DNA of 64,000 nt from Lichenicoccus sp965276875 (GCF_965276875.1 NZ_OZ255701.1:1240001-1304000), one strand, 5' to 3'; positions 9,147 to 18,708 are shown, numbered from the stretch's first letter. The notes: generated by a model from the letters alone, not told the origin. Numbers and translations are program-made.

Positions 9147-9728
9147 TCAGATCGGCAGGCCGATGTCCGGGATCACGTCCGGGACGAAGGCGCCGGCCCG
9201 GACCGCGGGCTGCAACGTGCTGAACGGCTGGCCTTCCATGTGCGCCTGCCAGACTTTGTCCGGGTCGAAAAAAGTGCCAATCGGGTTGGCGCGGAAATCT
9301 TCCGACGTGCGCATGAAATGCGTCGACAGCTTCCAATCGCCGAAATTGTCGCTTTGCAGCTCGACGAAGTTGCCCTCCGGATCCTTGTAGTACATCGAAA
9401 TGGTCAGGCCGTGATCGAGGCAAAACGCCGGCAGGATGCCTTCCCCCTTCAGCCGCTCGTAGGATGCCATGAGGTCGGCGAAGCTTGGGTACTCGAAGGC
9501 ACTGTGATGCATGCCGTTATGTCTGACCTTGTCAGGGTCGTCATCCAGGCCGGGCACCGAGAGGAAGGCGACGCGGTGGTTCGCCTCGTCATTGGTGGTC
9601 CAGGCATTGTTCGCGTCCCTGAAGTTCACTTCTGCGCCGATCACGGTGCAGTACCAGTCAACGAGTTCGTGCAGCCTGCTGGTCTTGATCGTGACGTGAT
9701 GAAATACCGGCCTGATAACTTCAGCCAT
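9147..9728 (-). CDS. VOC family extradiol-type dioxygenase
   Basis: 193-aa protein. GAGGGG five bases before ATG 9728 fixes the start; the frame is open further upstream but that part has no homology-like content. The metal-site pattern is visible: His in FHHVTIKT (about residue 10), His in GMHHSAFEYP and Glu in NFVELQSDN. DPEGNFVEL is the hallmark of BphC-like single-domain extradiol or related dioxygenases. It probably cleaves a catecholic ring with Fe(II). It forms an operon with the NTF2-fold gene and is divergent from the MFS importer. Confidence 0.85.
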   Translation of the reverse strand: MAEVIRPVFHHVTIKTSRLHELVDWYCTVIGAEVNFRDANNAWTTNDEANHRVAFLSVPGLDDDPDKVRHNGMHHSAFEYPSFADLMASYERLKGEGILPAFCLDHGLTISMYYKDPEGNFVELQSDNFGDWKLSTHFMRTSEDFRANPIGTFFDPDKVWQAHMEGQPFSTLQPAVRAGAFVPDVIPDIGLPI

Positions 9729-9995
9729 GTTCCCCTCTTGACGCTCTTTGGCGCGCACGCCGGGCGATTGCGGGATATGGGTAGCAGTATGTCTGTGTCC
9801 TTGATAGATGGCCGGCTGGAGTGAGCGATCACATCGCAGTATCACCGGCTGCGGGGTTGTGCCTACAGCGATGCCGAAACGGCATCGCACTACGAGACGC
9901 GTCATCTTCACGACCGCGCGTCACCAATGCTTGCTCAGTCTGCCCGCGGTCGCGGGTGCAACTGGCGGTCAGCCAGCCAGGAAAGAAGTGACGGG

Positions 9996-11285
9996 ATGAG
10001 AACGGTTCCAAGAGGAACAATTGGAGTAGGTGAATGTGCGCCGATGGCGGCTGGCGTGGCGGACGCGCACCTGATTGAGGTCGACCGCAGCTGGGGCGTC
10101 GTGGGCGCATCGACGATCGGGCTTACCTTCTCGCTCGGCACCTTGCTGCTCTACACATTCGGGGTCTTCGTGCGTCCCTTGACGGCCGAGTTCGGCTGGA
10201 CGCGTACGCAACTCTCCGGCGCGCTCGCATTGTCCCAGTACACCTTCGCATTTGCCGCCCCGGTCTGGGGCATGCTGATCGACCGGTTCGGGCCGCGGGC
10301 TGTGCTGCTGCCGTCGGTGGTGTGCATGGCGCTCCTGGTGGGCTCGCTCAGCCTGCTCGGCAACCTGTGGGAGTACTACCTCATTTTCATCGCCGCCTCG
10401 TTCTGCGCCGGCGGGGCGACCCCGATCGGCTACGCCGCCGTGCTGGTGCGCAGGTTCGAGCGGCGGCTGGGACTGGCACTCGGCCTGGCAATGATGGGTG
10501 TTGGCATCGGCGCCGCCGTGTTGCCGCCGCTATCGGCGATGCTGATCCATGATTTCGGCTGGCGTGCGGCCTATGTCGGGCTCGGCATCCTCACCTTCGT
10601 CTTCACCGTTCCGGCAGCCCTCATCGCGACGCGGCGCGCGAGCGGCCCGGCGCGGACCGGCATCGCCACCCCGCTCGCGCCCCTGCTGCCCACGCCCATG
10701 CCGGTGCTGCCGCTGATCATATCACGGACTTTCATTCTGATATGCGCCATCTTCGTGCTGCTCGGCGCCACGTCGATAGGCACGCTCACCAGCATCGTGC
10801 CGATGATGGTCGGCCGCGGCTTCACGCTGCAGGCGGCGGCCAAACTGGCCGGGCTGACCGGGCTGGCCGCGATCTGCGGGCGCGGCGGTATCGGCTGGGT
10901 GCTCGACCGCGTGCATCCGCCTTTCGTCGTGGCCGGCATTGCGCTGGCAGCACTCGGCGCCTACCTGCTCGCCGCCTACGGCAGCGGCGGGACGTCCGGC
11001 ACCGTTATGGCCCTCCTGCTGGGCGCGGTGGTGGGTGCCGAGGTTGATTTCACGGCCTTCTTCATCCGGCGTTATTTCGGCGAGGCCACCTTCAGCCGTT
11101 TGTACGGCGTGGCGTTCGGTATTTTCCTGATCGGCGTCGGCACCGGGCCCGTGCTGGCCAGCACCAGCTTCGACCATTTCGGCAGCTACCGGCCCGGTTC
11201 GCTGCTGTTCGCGGCCGGCGCGGTTCTCGTCGTGCTCCTCACCTTCGTAATGCCGAGGCCACCCGCCATGAGACGCGCCGGATGA
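9996..11285 (+). CDS. MFS transporter
   Basis: About 429-aa inner-membrane transporter with about 12 hydrophobic segments. The loop 2-3 MFS motif is seen as GMLIDRFGPRAV, and GVFVRPLTAEFGW is typical of the oxalate/formate-like and aromatic-acid MFS subfamilies. Start ATG 9996 is chosen; ATG 10044 with GGAGTAGG upstream is an alternative, and the frame is open back to 9927. It is followed 7 bp later by the aromatic hydroxylase, so uptake of the hydroxylase substrate is the likely role. Confidence 0.88.
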   Translation: MRTVPRGTIGVGECAPMAAGVADAHLIEVDRSWGVVGASTIGLTFSLGTLLLYTFGVFVRPLTAEFGWTRTQLSGALALSQYTFAFAAPVWGMLIDRFGPRAVLLPSVVCMALLVGSLSLLGNLWEYYLIFIAASFCAGGATPIGYAAVLVRRFERRLGLALGLAMMGVGIGAAVLPPLSAMLIHDFGWRAAYVGLGILTFVFTVPAALIATRRASGPARTGIATPLAPLLPTPMPVLPLIISRTFILICAIFVLLGATSIGTLTSIVPMMVGRGFTLQAAAKLAGLTGLAAICGRGGIGWVLDRVHPPFVVAGIALAALGAYLLAAYGSGGTSGTVMALLLGAVVGAEVDFTAFFIRRYFGEATFSRLYGVAFGIFLIGVGTGPVLASTSFDHFGSYRPGSLLFAAGAVLVVLLTFVMPRPPAMRRAG

Positions 11286-11292
11286 TGTGCCC

Positions 11293-12960
11293 ATGACTGA
11301 ACGCATGCTCGACGCGCTCGTCATCGGCGCTGGCCCGGTCGGACTTTCGCTCGCCATCGAGCTGGGCCATCGCGGCATCACCTGCCTGGTGGTGGAGCGA
11401 AACGACCGCGTCGGCTACAGCCCACGCGCCAAGACCACCAACGTACGCACCCGCGAGCACCTGCGTCGGTGGGGCATCGCCGACGCCTTGCGGCAGGCCT
11501 CGCCGATCCCACCCGACTACGGCGCCAACGTGGTGTTCGCCACGCGCATGAACGGTCCCTTGCTGGCGCGCTTCGAGAACGCGATGCACGGGCGGCGTGA
11601 GCGCAACGAATTATTCTCCGAGGAGGGCCAATGGGTCCCGCAATACACGCTGGAGGAGGTGCTGCGCCGGCATGCCGCCTCGCTGGAGGGCGTGCAGATC
11701 GCGTTCGGCTGCGAGCTGAACGGCTTCGAGGCAAGCGAGGACAGTGTCAGCGCGCAGCTGCGCCAAATCGAGACCGGAGAAGCGCGGACCGTGCGCAGCC
11801 GCTATCTGATCGGCGCCGACGGCGCGCGCAGCGCGGTGCGCGAGGCGATCGGCGCGCGGATGGAAGGCCACTCGCCGGGCCTGAAGAACTACAGCATCAT
11901 CTTCCGCGCGCCCGAGCTGGCGTCCCGCCACGGCCACGGCGAGGCGTTCATGTATTGGTTGGTCAACGCCGACGCCCCGGCCTTGCTGGGGCCGATGGAT
12001 CAGCACGGCTTGTGGTTCTTCATGGCGACGAAGCTCGCCGATGACGTGGATCCGGCGAGCGTGGACCCGGTCGCGCTGATCCGCCGCGGCACCGGTCTGG
12101 ACGGCCTTGCCATCGAGATCGTGCGCACCGATCCCTGGGTGGCGCACAGCCTGATCGCCGATCGATACGCGCACGGACGCGTGTTTCTCGCCGGCGATGC
12201 CTGCCACCTGCACCCGCCCTTCGGGGGCTTTGGCATGAACATGGGGATAGGCGACGCCGTCGATCTCGGCTGGAAACTGGCGGCCACCCTGCAGGGCTGG
12301 GGCGGGGGGGACCTGCTCGCCTCCTACCAGGCGGAGCGCCGGCCGGTGCATGAGCGGGTGATCAACGAGGCGATGACCAACTACGCCACCGTCGGCAACC
12401 AGCTGGTGCGTCCATCGATGGAAGCCGCCGGGCCGGAAGGCGACGCCGTTCGCGAGCAGGTCGGCGCGCAGATCCGTGCGACAAAGCGCCGCGAGTTCGA
12501 CACGCTCGGCGTGGTGCTCGGCTACCGGTATGCGGGCTCCCCGATCATCGTGTCGGACGGGACGGTAGCACCACCCGAGGACACCATGCGCTACGTGCCA
12601 TCCGCGGTACCGGGGTGCCTCGCACCGCATCAATGGCTGCACGACGGCAGCTCACTGTATGATCATTTCGGGGCTGGTTACACGCTGCTGGTCATGCGAG
12701 GCGACGGGGCGGAGGCGGACGCGTTTGCCGCCGCCGCTGCCGGGCACGGAATACCGCTGCGCGTGATCGTGCCGGACGACGAGCGACTGGCAAAGCTCTA
12801 CGAGGCGCGGTTTGCGCTCATCCGCCCGGATCAGCACGTTGCCTGGCGCGGCGCGCAGCTGCCCGAGGACCCGCAATCGTTACTGGACCGCATCACCGGG
12901 CAATCAAGTGGCCATGCGCCGCGAGAGGAGTATGCAAGGGCCGCGCGATCGGCGTCCTGA
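11293..12960 (+). CDS. FAD-dependent aromatic monooxygenase (MhpA/PheA-like)
   Basis: 555-aa class A flavoprotein hydroxylase. Motifs in order are GAGPVGLSLA (FAD dinucleotide fold, about residues 11-20), IGADGARSAVRE (DG motif), and FLAGDACHLHPPFGGFGMN (GD motif with flavin-ribityl contacts). A C-terminal thioredoxin-like domain has DGSSLYDHFGAGYTLLV. It uses NAD(P)H and O2 to ortho-hydroxylate a phenolic ring. A GTG at 11287 is in frame but ATG 11293 is preferred. It forms an operon with the MFS gene. Confidence 0.92.
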   Translation: MTERMLDALVIGAGPVGLSLAIELGHRGITCLVVERNDRVGYSPRAKTTNVRTREHLRRWGIADALRQASPIPPDYGANVVFATRMNGPLLARFENAMHGRRERNELFSEEGQWVPQYTLEEVLRRHAASLEGVQIAFGCELNGFEASEDSVSAQLRQIETGEARTVRSRYLIGADGARSAVREAIGARMEGHSPGLKNYSIIFRAPELASRHGHGEAFMYWLVNADAPALLGPMDQHGLWFFMATKLADDVDPASVDPVALIRRGTGLDGLAIEIVRTDPWVAHSLIADRYAHGRVFLAGDACHLHPPFGGFGMNMGIGDAVDLGWKLAATLQGWGGGDLLASYQAERRPVHERVINEAMTNYATVGNQLVRPSMEAAGPEGDAVREQVGAQIRATKRREFDTLGVVLGYRYAGSPIIVSDGTVAPPEDTMRYVPSAVPGCLAPHQWLHDGSSLYDHFGAGYTLLVMRGDGAEADAFAAAAAGHGIPLRVIVPDDERLAKLYEARFALIRPDQHVAWRGAQLPEDPQSLLDRITGQSSGHAPREEYARAARSAS

Positions 12961-13098
12961 CCATAAGCGTTCCGATAGCGCACAGGCTTGAACGCCTGAC
13001 CGTCTCGATGTCACGCTAGGAAAGTCACGCTGGATCGGCAGCGGCGTCCATTCCATGCTGCGCAAATGGTTTTAATGTAATCAGTAAATTGCGACAGG

Positions 13099-13111
13099 TA
13101 TGTCAGACATA
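13099..13111. promoter_or_regulatory. Perfect palindrome, candidate operator
   Basis: TATGTCAGACATA reads as a perfect 13-bp dyad centred on one base. This TGTCnGACA core resembles FadR/GntR-family operators. It lies about 155 bp before the porin start. Confidence 0.5.
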
Positions 13112-13128
13112 TCTATTGAGCGCACGTC

Positions 13129-13148
13129 GACAGAACTTATCGTCTGTC
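13129..13148. promoter_or_regulatory. Interrupted inverted repeat upstream of porin
   Basis: GACAGA and TCTGTC are separated by 8 bp, just upstream of the TATAAT at 13159. Position and symmetry suit an activator or repressor site; it could also be a second half-site set for the regulator of the 13099 dyad. Confidence 0.4.
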
Positions 13149-13255
13149 ATTGAAAATGTATAATTCGCATTGACTGTGTATCGTCGCAATGGTACTTCAT
13201 TACCGTAACGGCATAAGCCGAATGGGCTCAGCCCAGCGATCCCGGGGGGAAACCA

Positions 13256-14728
13256 ATGCGACGAACACGTGGAATGATCGCGATATCCGCGGTGCTCGCA
13301 GCCAGCGTTCCGGCCGCCGGCCTGGCACAGTCCAGCGAGCGAGGCAGCATCGTCAGCGGTCCGGCAGGATCAAACTCGCTGATCGGCGTATCACCGAACC
13401 CGAGCCAGAACACGCCGGGCGAGCAACTGCGCTCCGCCGCCAACGCGCGCGCGCTCCCCACAGTCAATACCGGCCTGTTCCCGGAAATCGGCAACCAACT
13501 CCTTGATGACGGCATCGACATTCATGGCGGGCTGCTCGACCATGCCGTCACCAACCCGAGCACCGGCAACATACCGGGCAATACGGAAAACCTGGGCATC
13601 TTCCGTCCCGACGTCGACATCGACCTTGGCAAGCTCTTCGGCCTACAAGGTGGCATCTTCCATGCGGCGCTGACCTACTGGTTCAGCAAGAGCGACATAC
13701 CCGGCATCATCGCACAAACCGGCGGCTCCCTGGACGGCTACCAGACCACGCCGATCCTCGAGGCAAGCACACTGTCCCGCCTGACCTACGAACAATTGCT
13801 CATGAATAAAAAGCTCGACGTCGAAGTCGGCAGGGGGAATGTCCACCAGTATTTCTTCATCCCCAACAGCCTCGATCCGTTCACCTACGATGCGCCGTTG
13901 ATCAACGTGAACGCCGACTTCAACTCATTTCCTTACGCCCTGTGGATGGGCAGAGCGACCTACAAGCTCACGCCGGCCTGGTACCTGCAGGGCGGCATCT
14001 TCGAGGACGCCTACGCACGGGTCGTCAAGAATGGCTGGAACTTCGGCACCGAGGGTGCCACCGGCGTGCAGACCATCGGCGAACTGGGCTACCGGACCAA
14101 CTTCCGAACCGAGGCATATCCGGCCAACCTCGAGGCCGGGTTCGTCTGGAACACACGGCACGGCTACAACAACCTCAAGGGTACCGCCGCCGTCACCACG
14201 CGCGCCACCACCGCCGCCGACTACCCTGGCGGTGGCGTGATCGTCTTTCAGGGCGCCAAGGTCGTCGCACGTGGCCCCAACCGGGCCGGCTTGCCGCCGG
14301 TCAACTTGCAAATCTACAGTCAGCTCGATGTCGCGGTCGACAAGCCGCAGCCGTTCGACCTGGACGCCGCAGTCGGCGCCAACCTGACCGGCGCGATCCC
14401 CTTCCGGCCAGCCGACATACTCGGTCTCCAGGCCCGCTACCTCCGTCTCAGCGCCATCGAGGCCGCATTCGAGACGCGCATCCACACCTTGCTCAACCGC
14501 AGACGCTTCGCCGGCACCCAGCAACGTGACGCCTTCCAGTTCGAGGCGTCGTATCAGATCCAGGTGACCCGGTACGCCACCCTTTCGCTCTACGGCCAGT
14601 ACTACGTCAACCCGGACGACTATTTCGTTCCCTTCTTCAACCGCGTGCCCGGCAACGGCTTCGAGGCAGGCACATTGCTGCGTATCCCGCTCGGCCCGCT
14701 CCTCGGAACGAGCGTCAAGCCGTTCTGA
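13256..14728 (+). CDS. OprB-like outer-membrane porin
   Basis: 490-aa outer-membrane beta-barrel. It has a signal peptide (MRRTRGMIAISAVLAASVPA, cleavage after GLAQ) and many alternating aromatic/polar strands such as HAALTYWF and TLSLYGQYYVN. It ends in Phe, as many outer-membrane porins do. The composition resembles carbohydrate-selective porins (OprB/DUF-type) of Acetobacteraceae. It probably admits the pathway substrate. It is monocistronic, with a control region carrying two dyads and a following hairpin. Confidence 0.8.
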   Translation: MRRTRGMIAISAVLAASVPAAGLAQSSERGSIVSGPAGSNSLIGVSPNPSQNTPGEQLRSAANARALPTVNTGLFPEIGNQLLDDGIDIHGGLLDHAVTNPSTGNIPGNTENLGIFRPDVDIDLGKLFGLQGGIFHAALTYWFSKSDIPGIIAQTGGSLDGYQTTPILEASTLSRLTYEQLLMNKKLDVEVGRGNVHQYFFIPNSLDPFTYDAPLINVNADFNSFPYALWMGRATYKLTPAWYLQGGIFEDAYARVVKNGWNFGTEGATGVQTIGELGYRTNFRTEAYPANLEAGFVWNTRHGYNNLKGTAAVTTRATTAADYPGGGVIVFQGAKVVARGPNRAGLPPVNLQIYSQLDVAVDKPQPFDLDAAVGANLTGAIPFRPADILGLQARYLRLSAIEAAFETRIHTLLNRRRFAGTQQRDAFQFEASYQIQVTRYATLSLYGQYYVNPDDYFVPFFNRVPGNGFEAGTLLRIPLGPLLGTSVKPF

Positions 14729-14730
14729 CT

Positions 14731-14781
14731 GCAAGCGCGGCCGCCACCGCCTCACCGGAGAGGCGGGGCGGCCCCGCTTGC
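14731..14781. terminator. Large hairpin between convergent porin and hydrolase genes
   Basis: Outer arms GCAAGCG/CGCTTGC (14731-14737, 14775-14781) and inner arms GGCCGCC/GGCGGCC plus CCGCCTC/GAGGCGG enclose a small loop. It covers the gap between the porin stop and the convergent hydrolase stop and overlaps the last hydrolase codons. No T-run is present; a bidirectional transcription block or REP-like palindrome is likely. Confidence 0.55.
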
Positions 14782-15777
14782 GCGCCTGCTGTCAGCCTCG
14801 CGCATGAAGGCGCCAACCTCCCGGTTGAAGTCAGCAGGATTCATCATCTGCACGAAATGGTTCGGCGAGCGGACCACGATGTGGCGACCGCCGGTCAGCC
14901 GGGCGAGCACGTCGGCCGAGGCCTCGAACGCCGGGCTGTAGCCGCCTGTGACGATCAGCACCGGGATGTGCGCGCGGGCCACGGTCTCGATTGCGTGCCG
15001 CGTCGCGGTGTCCGAGGCGATCCGGCCCTGTAGCAGCGCGCAGCCGCTTCGCATCGCAAGTCCAGGGTTCTGCTCGAAGCGGGCGGCAGCCGCATTCCCC
15101 TCGGCGGCTGAACCGAGCATGTTGATGAAGCCACGGCCGTAATCGGCCGGTGTCTTCGCCGCCATCAGGATCCGCAGCCGCTGTATTCCGCCTTCCCGCA
15201 CGGCCGGGTTGTCGCGCAGCTCCGGCTCCGCGTTCAGCACGCCGGCCAAGGCCGGCTCGACCAGCACCAGGGAGAGTACCGCCTGCGGCCGCCGGGCCGC
15301 AGCCAGCAGCGCTTCCATCCCTCCCCAGGAATGGCCGATCAGGTTGGCCCCGTCGCCGAGCATGCCAGAGATCCAGATGGCGTCCCGCTCCATATCGTCC
15401 ACGCCGCGGGTCGGGCTCTTGCCGAAGCCCGGACGGTCGACCACCTCGACACGCCAGCCCTGCTCTCCCCATGCCTCCTGTTTGGCGAAGGTGGCCGGGC
15501 CGCCGCCGGCACCCCCCTGCACGCCGCCATGGATGATCAGCACGCGCGGCCCGGTCGTGCCCCATCGCGTCACGTGAATCGGCAGCTTGGCCGCTTCGGC
15601 GTCGTCGATCTGCGGTGGCATCGGACATTGCGCGATCAACGCGGCACGGTGCTGCGCGATCTCCTGGTGCGTCGGCGCCCCGGGCGGTGTGGGCCGCGCC
15701 TCCGTCACGCCGGGCACCAGCAGGTTGGGCACCAGCAACGCCGCAGCCAGCAGGCCACTCCGGATAACGTCAGGCAT
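14752..15777 (-). CDS. Exported alpha/beta hydrolase
   Basis: 341-aa hydrolase with an N-terminal signal peptide (GLLAAALLVPNLLVPG, cleavage before RPTPPG). Visible are the oxyanion region LIIHGGVQGGAGGG, DRPGFGKSP, the nucleophile in NLIGHSWGGMEAL (GHSWGG), and VRSPNHFVQMMNP holding the catalytic His. It is likely periplasmic. It is followed 28 bp upstream on the same strand by the decarboxylase gene, so it is co-transcribed with 15806-16804. Confidence 0.87.
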   Translation of the reverse strand: MPDVIRSGLLAAALLVPNLLVPGVTEARPTPPGAPTHQEIAQHRAALIAQCPMPPQIDDAEAAKLPIHVTRWGTTGPRVLIIHGGVQGGAGGGPATFAKQEAWGEQGWRVEVVDRPGFGKSPTRGVDDMERDAIWISGMLGDGANLIGHSWGGMEALLAAARRPQAVLSLVLVEPALAGVLNAEPELRDNPAVREGGIQRLRILMAAKTPADYGRGFINMLGSAAEGNAAAARFEQNPGLAMRSGCALLQGRIASDTATRHAIETVARAHIPVLIVTGGYSPAFEASADVLARLTGGRHIVVRSPNHFVQMMNPADFNREVGAFMREADSRRASGAAPPLR

Positions 15778-15805
15778 GTCATTGCTTCCTCCGCCTCGTG
15801 CAGCG

Positions 15806-16804
15806 TCAAGCTGGGTTCAGCCGCAACAGCCGGTCAGCGTTGCCGTGCGCGATCTTCTCGCAATCAACGGGGGAGAGCGGCAGCGCGTCGAGAAAGGCGC
15901 GTCCGGCCGCGTTCGGGCTGAACGGATAGTCGACCGAGAACATGACCCGGTCGGCCCCAAAAGCCATCAGCAGGGTCATCAACGGCGGCAGGCTGAAGAA
16001 GCCACTGGTGGTCACCCAGACCTGGTCGGTCAGCGTCCGGCTGACGCTGCGGGTCAGCCGCTCGCGCGTCTCGTCGGCGAACACCTGATCACAGCGGGCG
16101 AACATGGCGGGCAGCCCCTCGCCCATATGGCCGATGATCAGCTTCAGGCCGCGATGCCGGTCCAGCGCACCCGACAGCACCAGGCGCAGCACGTGGATCG
16201 CCGTCTCTGAGTGCCACCCCCAGCCTGCGATCGAGAGCAGCAGACTGGAATGGCCCGGAAGACGATCATAATAGATATGCCGTATTGCAGGTGGCGGCGG
16301 CGAAGGATGCAAATAGAGCGGCACGTCGAGTGCCGCAAACCTGGCGAGCAGCGACTCGAAACGAGGGTCGTCGAGGAACAGCTCGCCCGTGGTGCCGTTC
16401 ACCATGCCGCCGCAAAAGCCAAGCTGGCGGACGCATCGTTCCAACTCGTCCGCGGCCGCATCGGGCGCCGCTGTCGGCAAATGCGCGAACGCGGCATAGC
16501 GATCGGGATGCCCGGCCACGATTTCGGCCAGGCGGTCATTGGTGTCCCGCGCGAGGACAACACCGGCTTCGCCCGGCAACAGGTCGGCTCCTGCCTGGGC
16601 CACGGACAGCACCTGCATCGTGATCCCGGCCGCATCCATGTCAGCCAGACGCCCGGCGCCGGTATCGGGCAACTCGGCGGCGCGGTCGATCGCCGGGGGG
16701 CGATGGCCGCCAGGGGTCAGGCCACGGGCGAGGATCGCCTCCGTGCCGATCCGGGCCGCGATGTCGGGGAAAGTGCAATGCTCCTCAAGAGCAACGACGC
16801 GCAT
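15806..16804 (-). CDS. Gamma-resorcylate decarboxylase-like amidohydrolase
   Basis: 332-aa Amidohydro_2 protein. Instead of HxH it begins MRVVALEEH; Glu7/Glu8 and His9 match the LEEH motif of 2,6-dihydroxybenzoate (gamma-resorcylate) and 2,3-dihydroxybenzoate decarboxylases. Further ligands are His166 in LYLHP, His226 and Glu229 in GHMGEGLP, and Asp292 in FSVDYPF. GGGAGAGAGGG before ATG 16804 fixes the start. It would decarboxylate a hydroxybenzoate without cofactor. The maleylacetate-reductase-like gene at 20336 fits a resorcinol/hydroxyquinol route, but no hydroxyquinol dioxygenase is in the window. Confidence 0.85.
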   Translation of the reverse strand: MRVVALEEHCTFPDIAARIGTEAILARGLTPGGHRPPAIDRAAELPDTGAGRLADMDAAGITMQVLSVAQAGADLLPGEAGVVLARDTNDRLAEIVAGHPDRYAAFAHLPTAAPDAAADELERCVRQLGFCGGMVNGTTGELFLDDPRFESLLARFAALDVPLYLHPSPPPPAIRHIYYDRLPGHSSLLLSIAGWGWHSETAIHVLRLVLSGALDRHRGLKLIIGHMGEGLPAMFARCDQVFADETRERLTRSVSRTLTDQVWVTTSGFFSLPPLMTLLMAFGADRVMFSVDYPFSPNAAGRAFLDALPLSPVDCEKIAHGNADRLLRLNPA

Positions 16805-16915
16805 GCCTGACCCTCTCTCCCTGTTGCGCGTAGTTAAAGTCAATATTGGTGTCCTGCAACCTTTGGATCCGCGTTGCCTGCCCTGTCGGCAGACGCTCCA
16901 CGGTGCGGCCGTCAA

Positions 16916-17641
16916 TTACCTTGTGTCGAGATCCAGCGACGTCAGTGCCGCTTCGATCGCCGCGGCCGTGCGTTCAGGCTGGGCATAGATCACGTCATGG
17001 AACGCGTCGATCTCGCTGACTGTCCAGTCCGGATCATCGCGCAGACGCGCTGCAATCGCGTAAAGCGGGCTGTGCTTGTAGGCCGTGCACAGAATGTAGT
17101 GGCGGCACGGCCAGGTTGGGTTTTCCCGCGTGCTCGTCCAGCGCGCTTGCAAGGTCCCAATCGGCAGCGGCGTATAGGGTGCGTAGCCGCGCACCCCAGG
17201 TCCGGCCGGCGTGCGCGGCGATCGCGGCAGTGGCACGGACAATCCGCCATCGTGGTGGTTCGCGTCCGCCTGCTGCCACGCGATGGTCTCCGGCGGCGCC
17301 AAGTCCCAGAGCGACTGTCCGTTTGCCGGCAGGAAGGCGTCGAAATACACCATCCCCGCCACCCGGCCCGGCTCGCGGTCGGCCGCTCCGGTGATCACCA
17401 TGCCACCGTAGGAGTGGCCGATGAGGATGGCGTCGCTCAGCTCCTCGAACGCGAGGAGTCCCGCGATTTCGGCTACGTGGGTCGAAAGCGTGACGCCTTC
17501 GGGCCCGACATGGGCGCGTTCGGCAAGGCCGGTCAATGTCGGTGCGTAAACCTCGTGACCCGCCGCGCGCAGCATGCGTGCAGCATCTCGCCAGCACCAG
17601 CTTCCGCCCCAGCCGCCGTGAACGAGAACAAGTATTGCCAT
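16916..17641 (-). CDS. Alpha/beta hydrolase, methylesterase/HNL-like
   Basis: 241-aa hydrolase starting at ATG 17641 (MAILVLVHGGWGGSWCW) with GGGAGAGG ahead; the open frame to 18433 is antisense to the next gene. The HGGWGGSW oxyanion motif, the nucleophile in ILIGHSYGGMV and the late FHDVIYAQPE (catalytic His) match the compact methylesterase/hydroxynitrile-lyase-type family. No signal peptide. It is divergent from the FAH-family gene at 17849 with about 200 bp of shared upstream DNA. Confidence 0.88.
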   Translation of the reverse strand: MAILVLVHGGWGGSWCWRDAARMLRAAGHEVYAPTLTGLAERAHVGPEGVTLSTHVAEIAGLLAFEELSDAILIGHSYGGMVITGAADREPGRVAGMVYFDAFLPANGQSLWDLAPPETIAWQQADANHHDGGLSVPLPRSPRTPAGPGVRGYAPYTPLPIGTLQARWTSTRENPTWPCRHYILCTAYKHSPLYAIAARLRDDPDWTVSEIDAFHDVIYAQPERTAAAIEAALTSLDLDTR

Positions 17642-17848
17642 CTGCCTCTCCCGCCCTCGTTCTACGGCGATAAACGGCACGGCGCCAAACGCCGTTCCCC
17701 AACGTTGCTGAGATACTTGTAGCAGTCGGGCGTGTAGCAGTCGGCTGCGGGCCCGGGTTCTTCCAGCAGTCAGACATTGGTTTGACTGGCCCGCTGCGCT
17801 CGGCGAGCATGACCGCCGGTGCGCAATCAATCGCAAGAGGCATACGAC

Positions 17849-18694
17849 ATGAAGCTGCTCCGAGTTGGGCCGCCTGGCGCCGAAACACCCGCTTTGCTTG
17901 CGCCGGATAGTACCATCCGCGACCTGTCGGCGCATGTGCGCGACATCGACGGGGACGCCCTCTCCCCTGCCGGCTTGGCGAAGCTCTCCGCGATTGATCC
18001 GGCCAATTGCCCCATTATTGAAGGCGCTTCCCGCATCGGCCCCTGCGTGGTGCGTCCGCTCAACTTCGTTTGTATCGGCCTGAACTACGCCGATCATGCC
18101 AACGAGGCCGGGATGGCGATCCCGAAGGAGCCGATCGTCTTCCTCAAATCGCTCAGTGCGTTCTGCGGTCCTTTCGACGACGTTCATATGCCGCCTGGGG
18201 CCGAGAAGGTGGACTGGGAGGTGGAGCTGGGCATCGTCATCGGCACCAAGGCCCGTTGCGTTCCGGAGGAGCGATCCATGGAGCATGTCGCCGGCTACTG
18301 TGTGATCAACGACGTCAGTGAGCGGGCGTATCAGGCCGAGCGCGGCGGCACCTGGGACAAGGGCAAAGGCTGCGACACGTTCGGACCGACAGGCCCTTGG
18401 ATGGTCACCCGGGACGAGGTGGCGGATCCCCAATCACTGGACCTGTGGTGCGACGTGGACGGCCAGCGCATGCAACACGGCAATACACGCACCATGATCT
18501 TCGGCGTGCGACACCTGGTCAGCTACGTCAGCCAGTTCATCACCCTCTACCCTGGCGACCTGATCGCCACCGGGACACCGCCGGGCGTCGGTCTGGGAAA
18601 GAAGCCGGAACCAATTTTCCTGCGTGCGGGCCAGGTGATGCAGGCCGGCGTACAGGGGCTGGGCGAGCAACGGCAGTTGCTGGTTGCCTCGTAG
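17849..18694 (+). CDS. Fumarylacetoacetate hydrolase family protein
   Basis: 281-aa FAH-superfamily enzyme. AAGAGG precedes ATG 17849. The small N-terminal domain (about 70 aa) is followed by the catalytic domain FVCIGLNYADHANEAG, the metal-binding DWEVELGIVIG (Glu-x-Glu), the Asp in INDVSER and TGTPPGVGLG. The family hydrolyses beta-diketo acids or hydrates/decarboxylates oxo-acids after ring cleavage. It likely processes the ring-fission product made by a VOC dioxygenase. Convergent with the aldehyde dehydrogenase gene 14 bp away. Confidence 0.92.
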   Translation: MKLLRVGPPGAETPALLAPDSTIRDLSAHVRDIDGDALSPAGLAKLSAIDPANCPIIEGASRIGPCVVRPLNFVCIGLNYADHANEAGMAIPKEPIVFLKSLSAFCGPFDDVHMPPGAEKVDWEVELGIVIGTKARCVPEERSMEHVAGYCVINDVSERAYQAERGGTWDKGKGCDTFGPTGPWMVTRDEVADPQSLDLWCDVDGQRMQHGNTRTMIFGVRHLVSYVSQFITLYPGDLIATGTPPGVGLGKKPEPIFLRAGQVMQAGVQGLGEQRQLLVAS

Positions 18695-18708
18695 GTCCCG
18701 GCAATTCT

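Larger units (their letters stand above)
12961..13255. other. Porin upstream region, AT-richer than surroundings
   Basis: About 295 bp without a gene. It contains two dyad elements (13099-13111 and 13129-13148) and a consensus TATAAT at 13159-13164 with no good TTGACA 17 bp upstream, as expected for an activator-dependent promoter. This is the likely control region of the porin. Confidence 0.6.

Noticed and set aside
16916..18433. 505-codon minus-strand frame
   Set aside because: Only the part from 17641 is a gene (hydrolase); the rest is antisense to the FAH-family gene.
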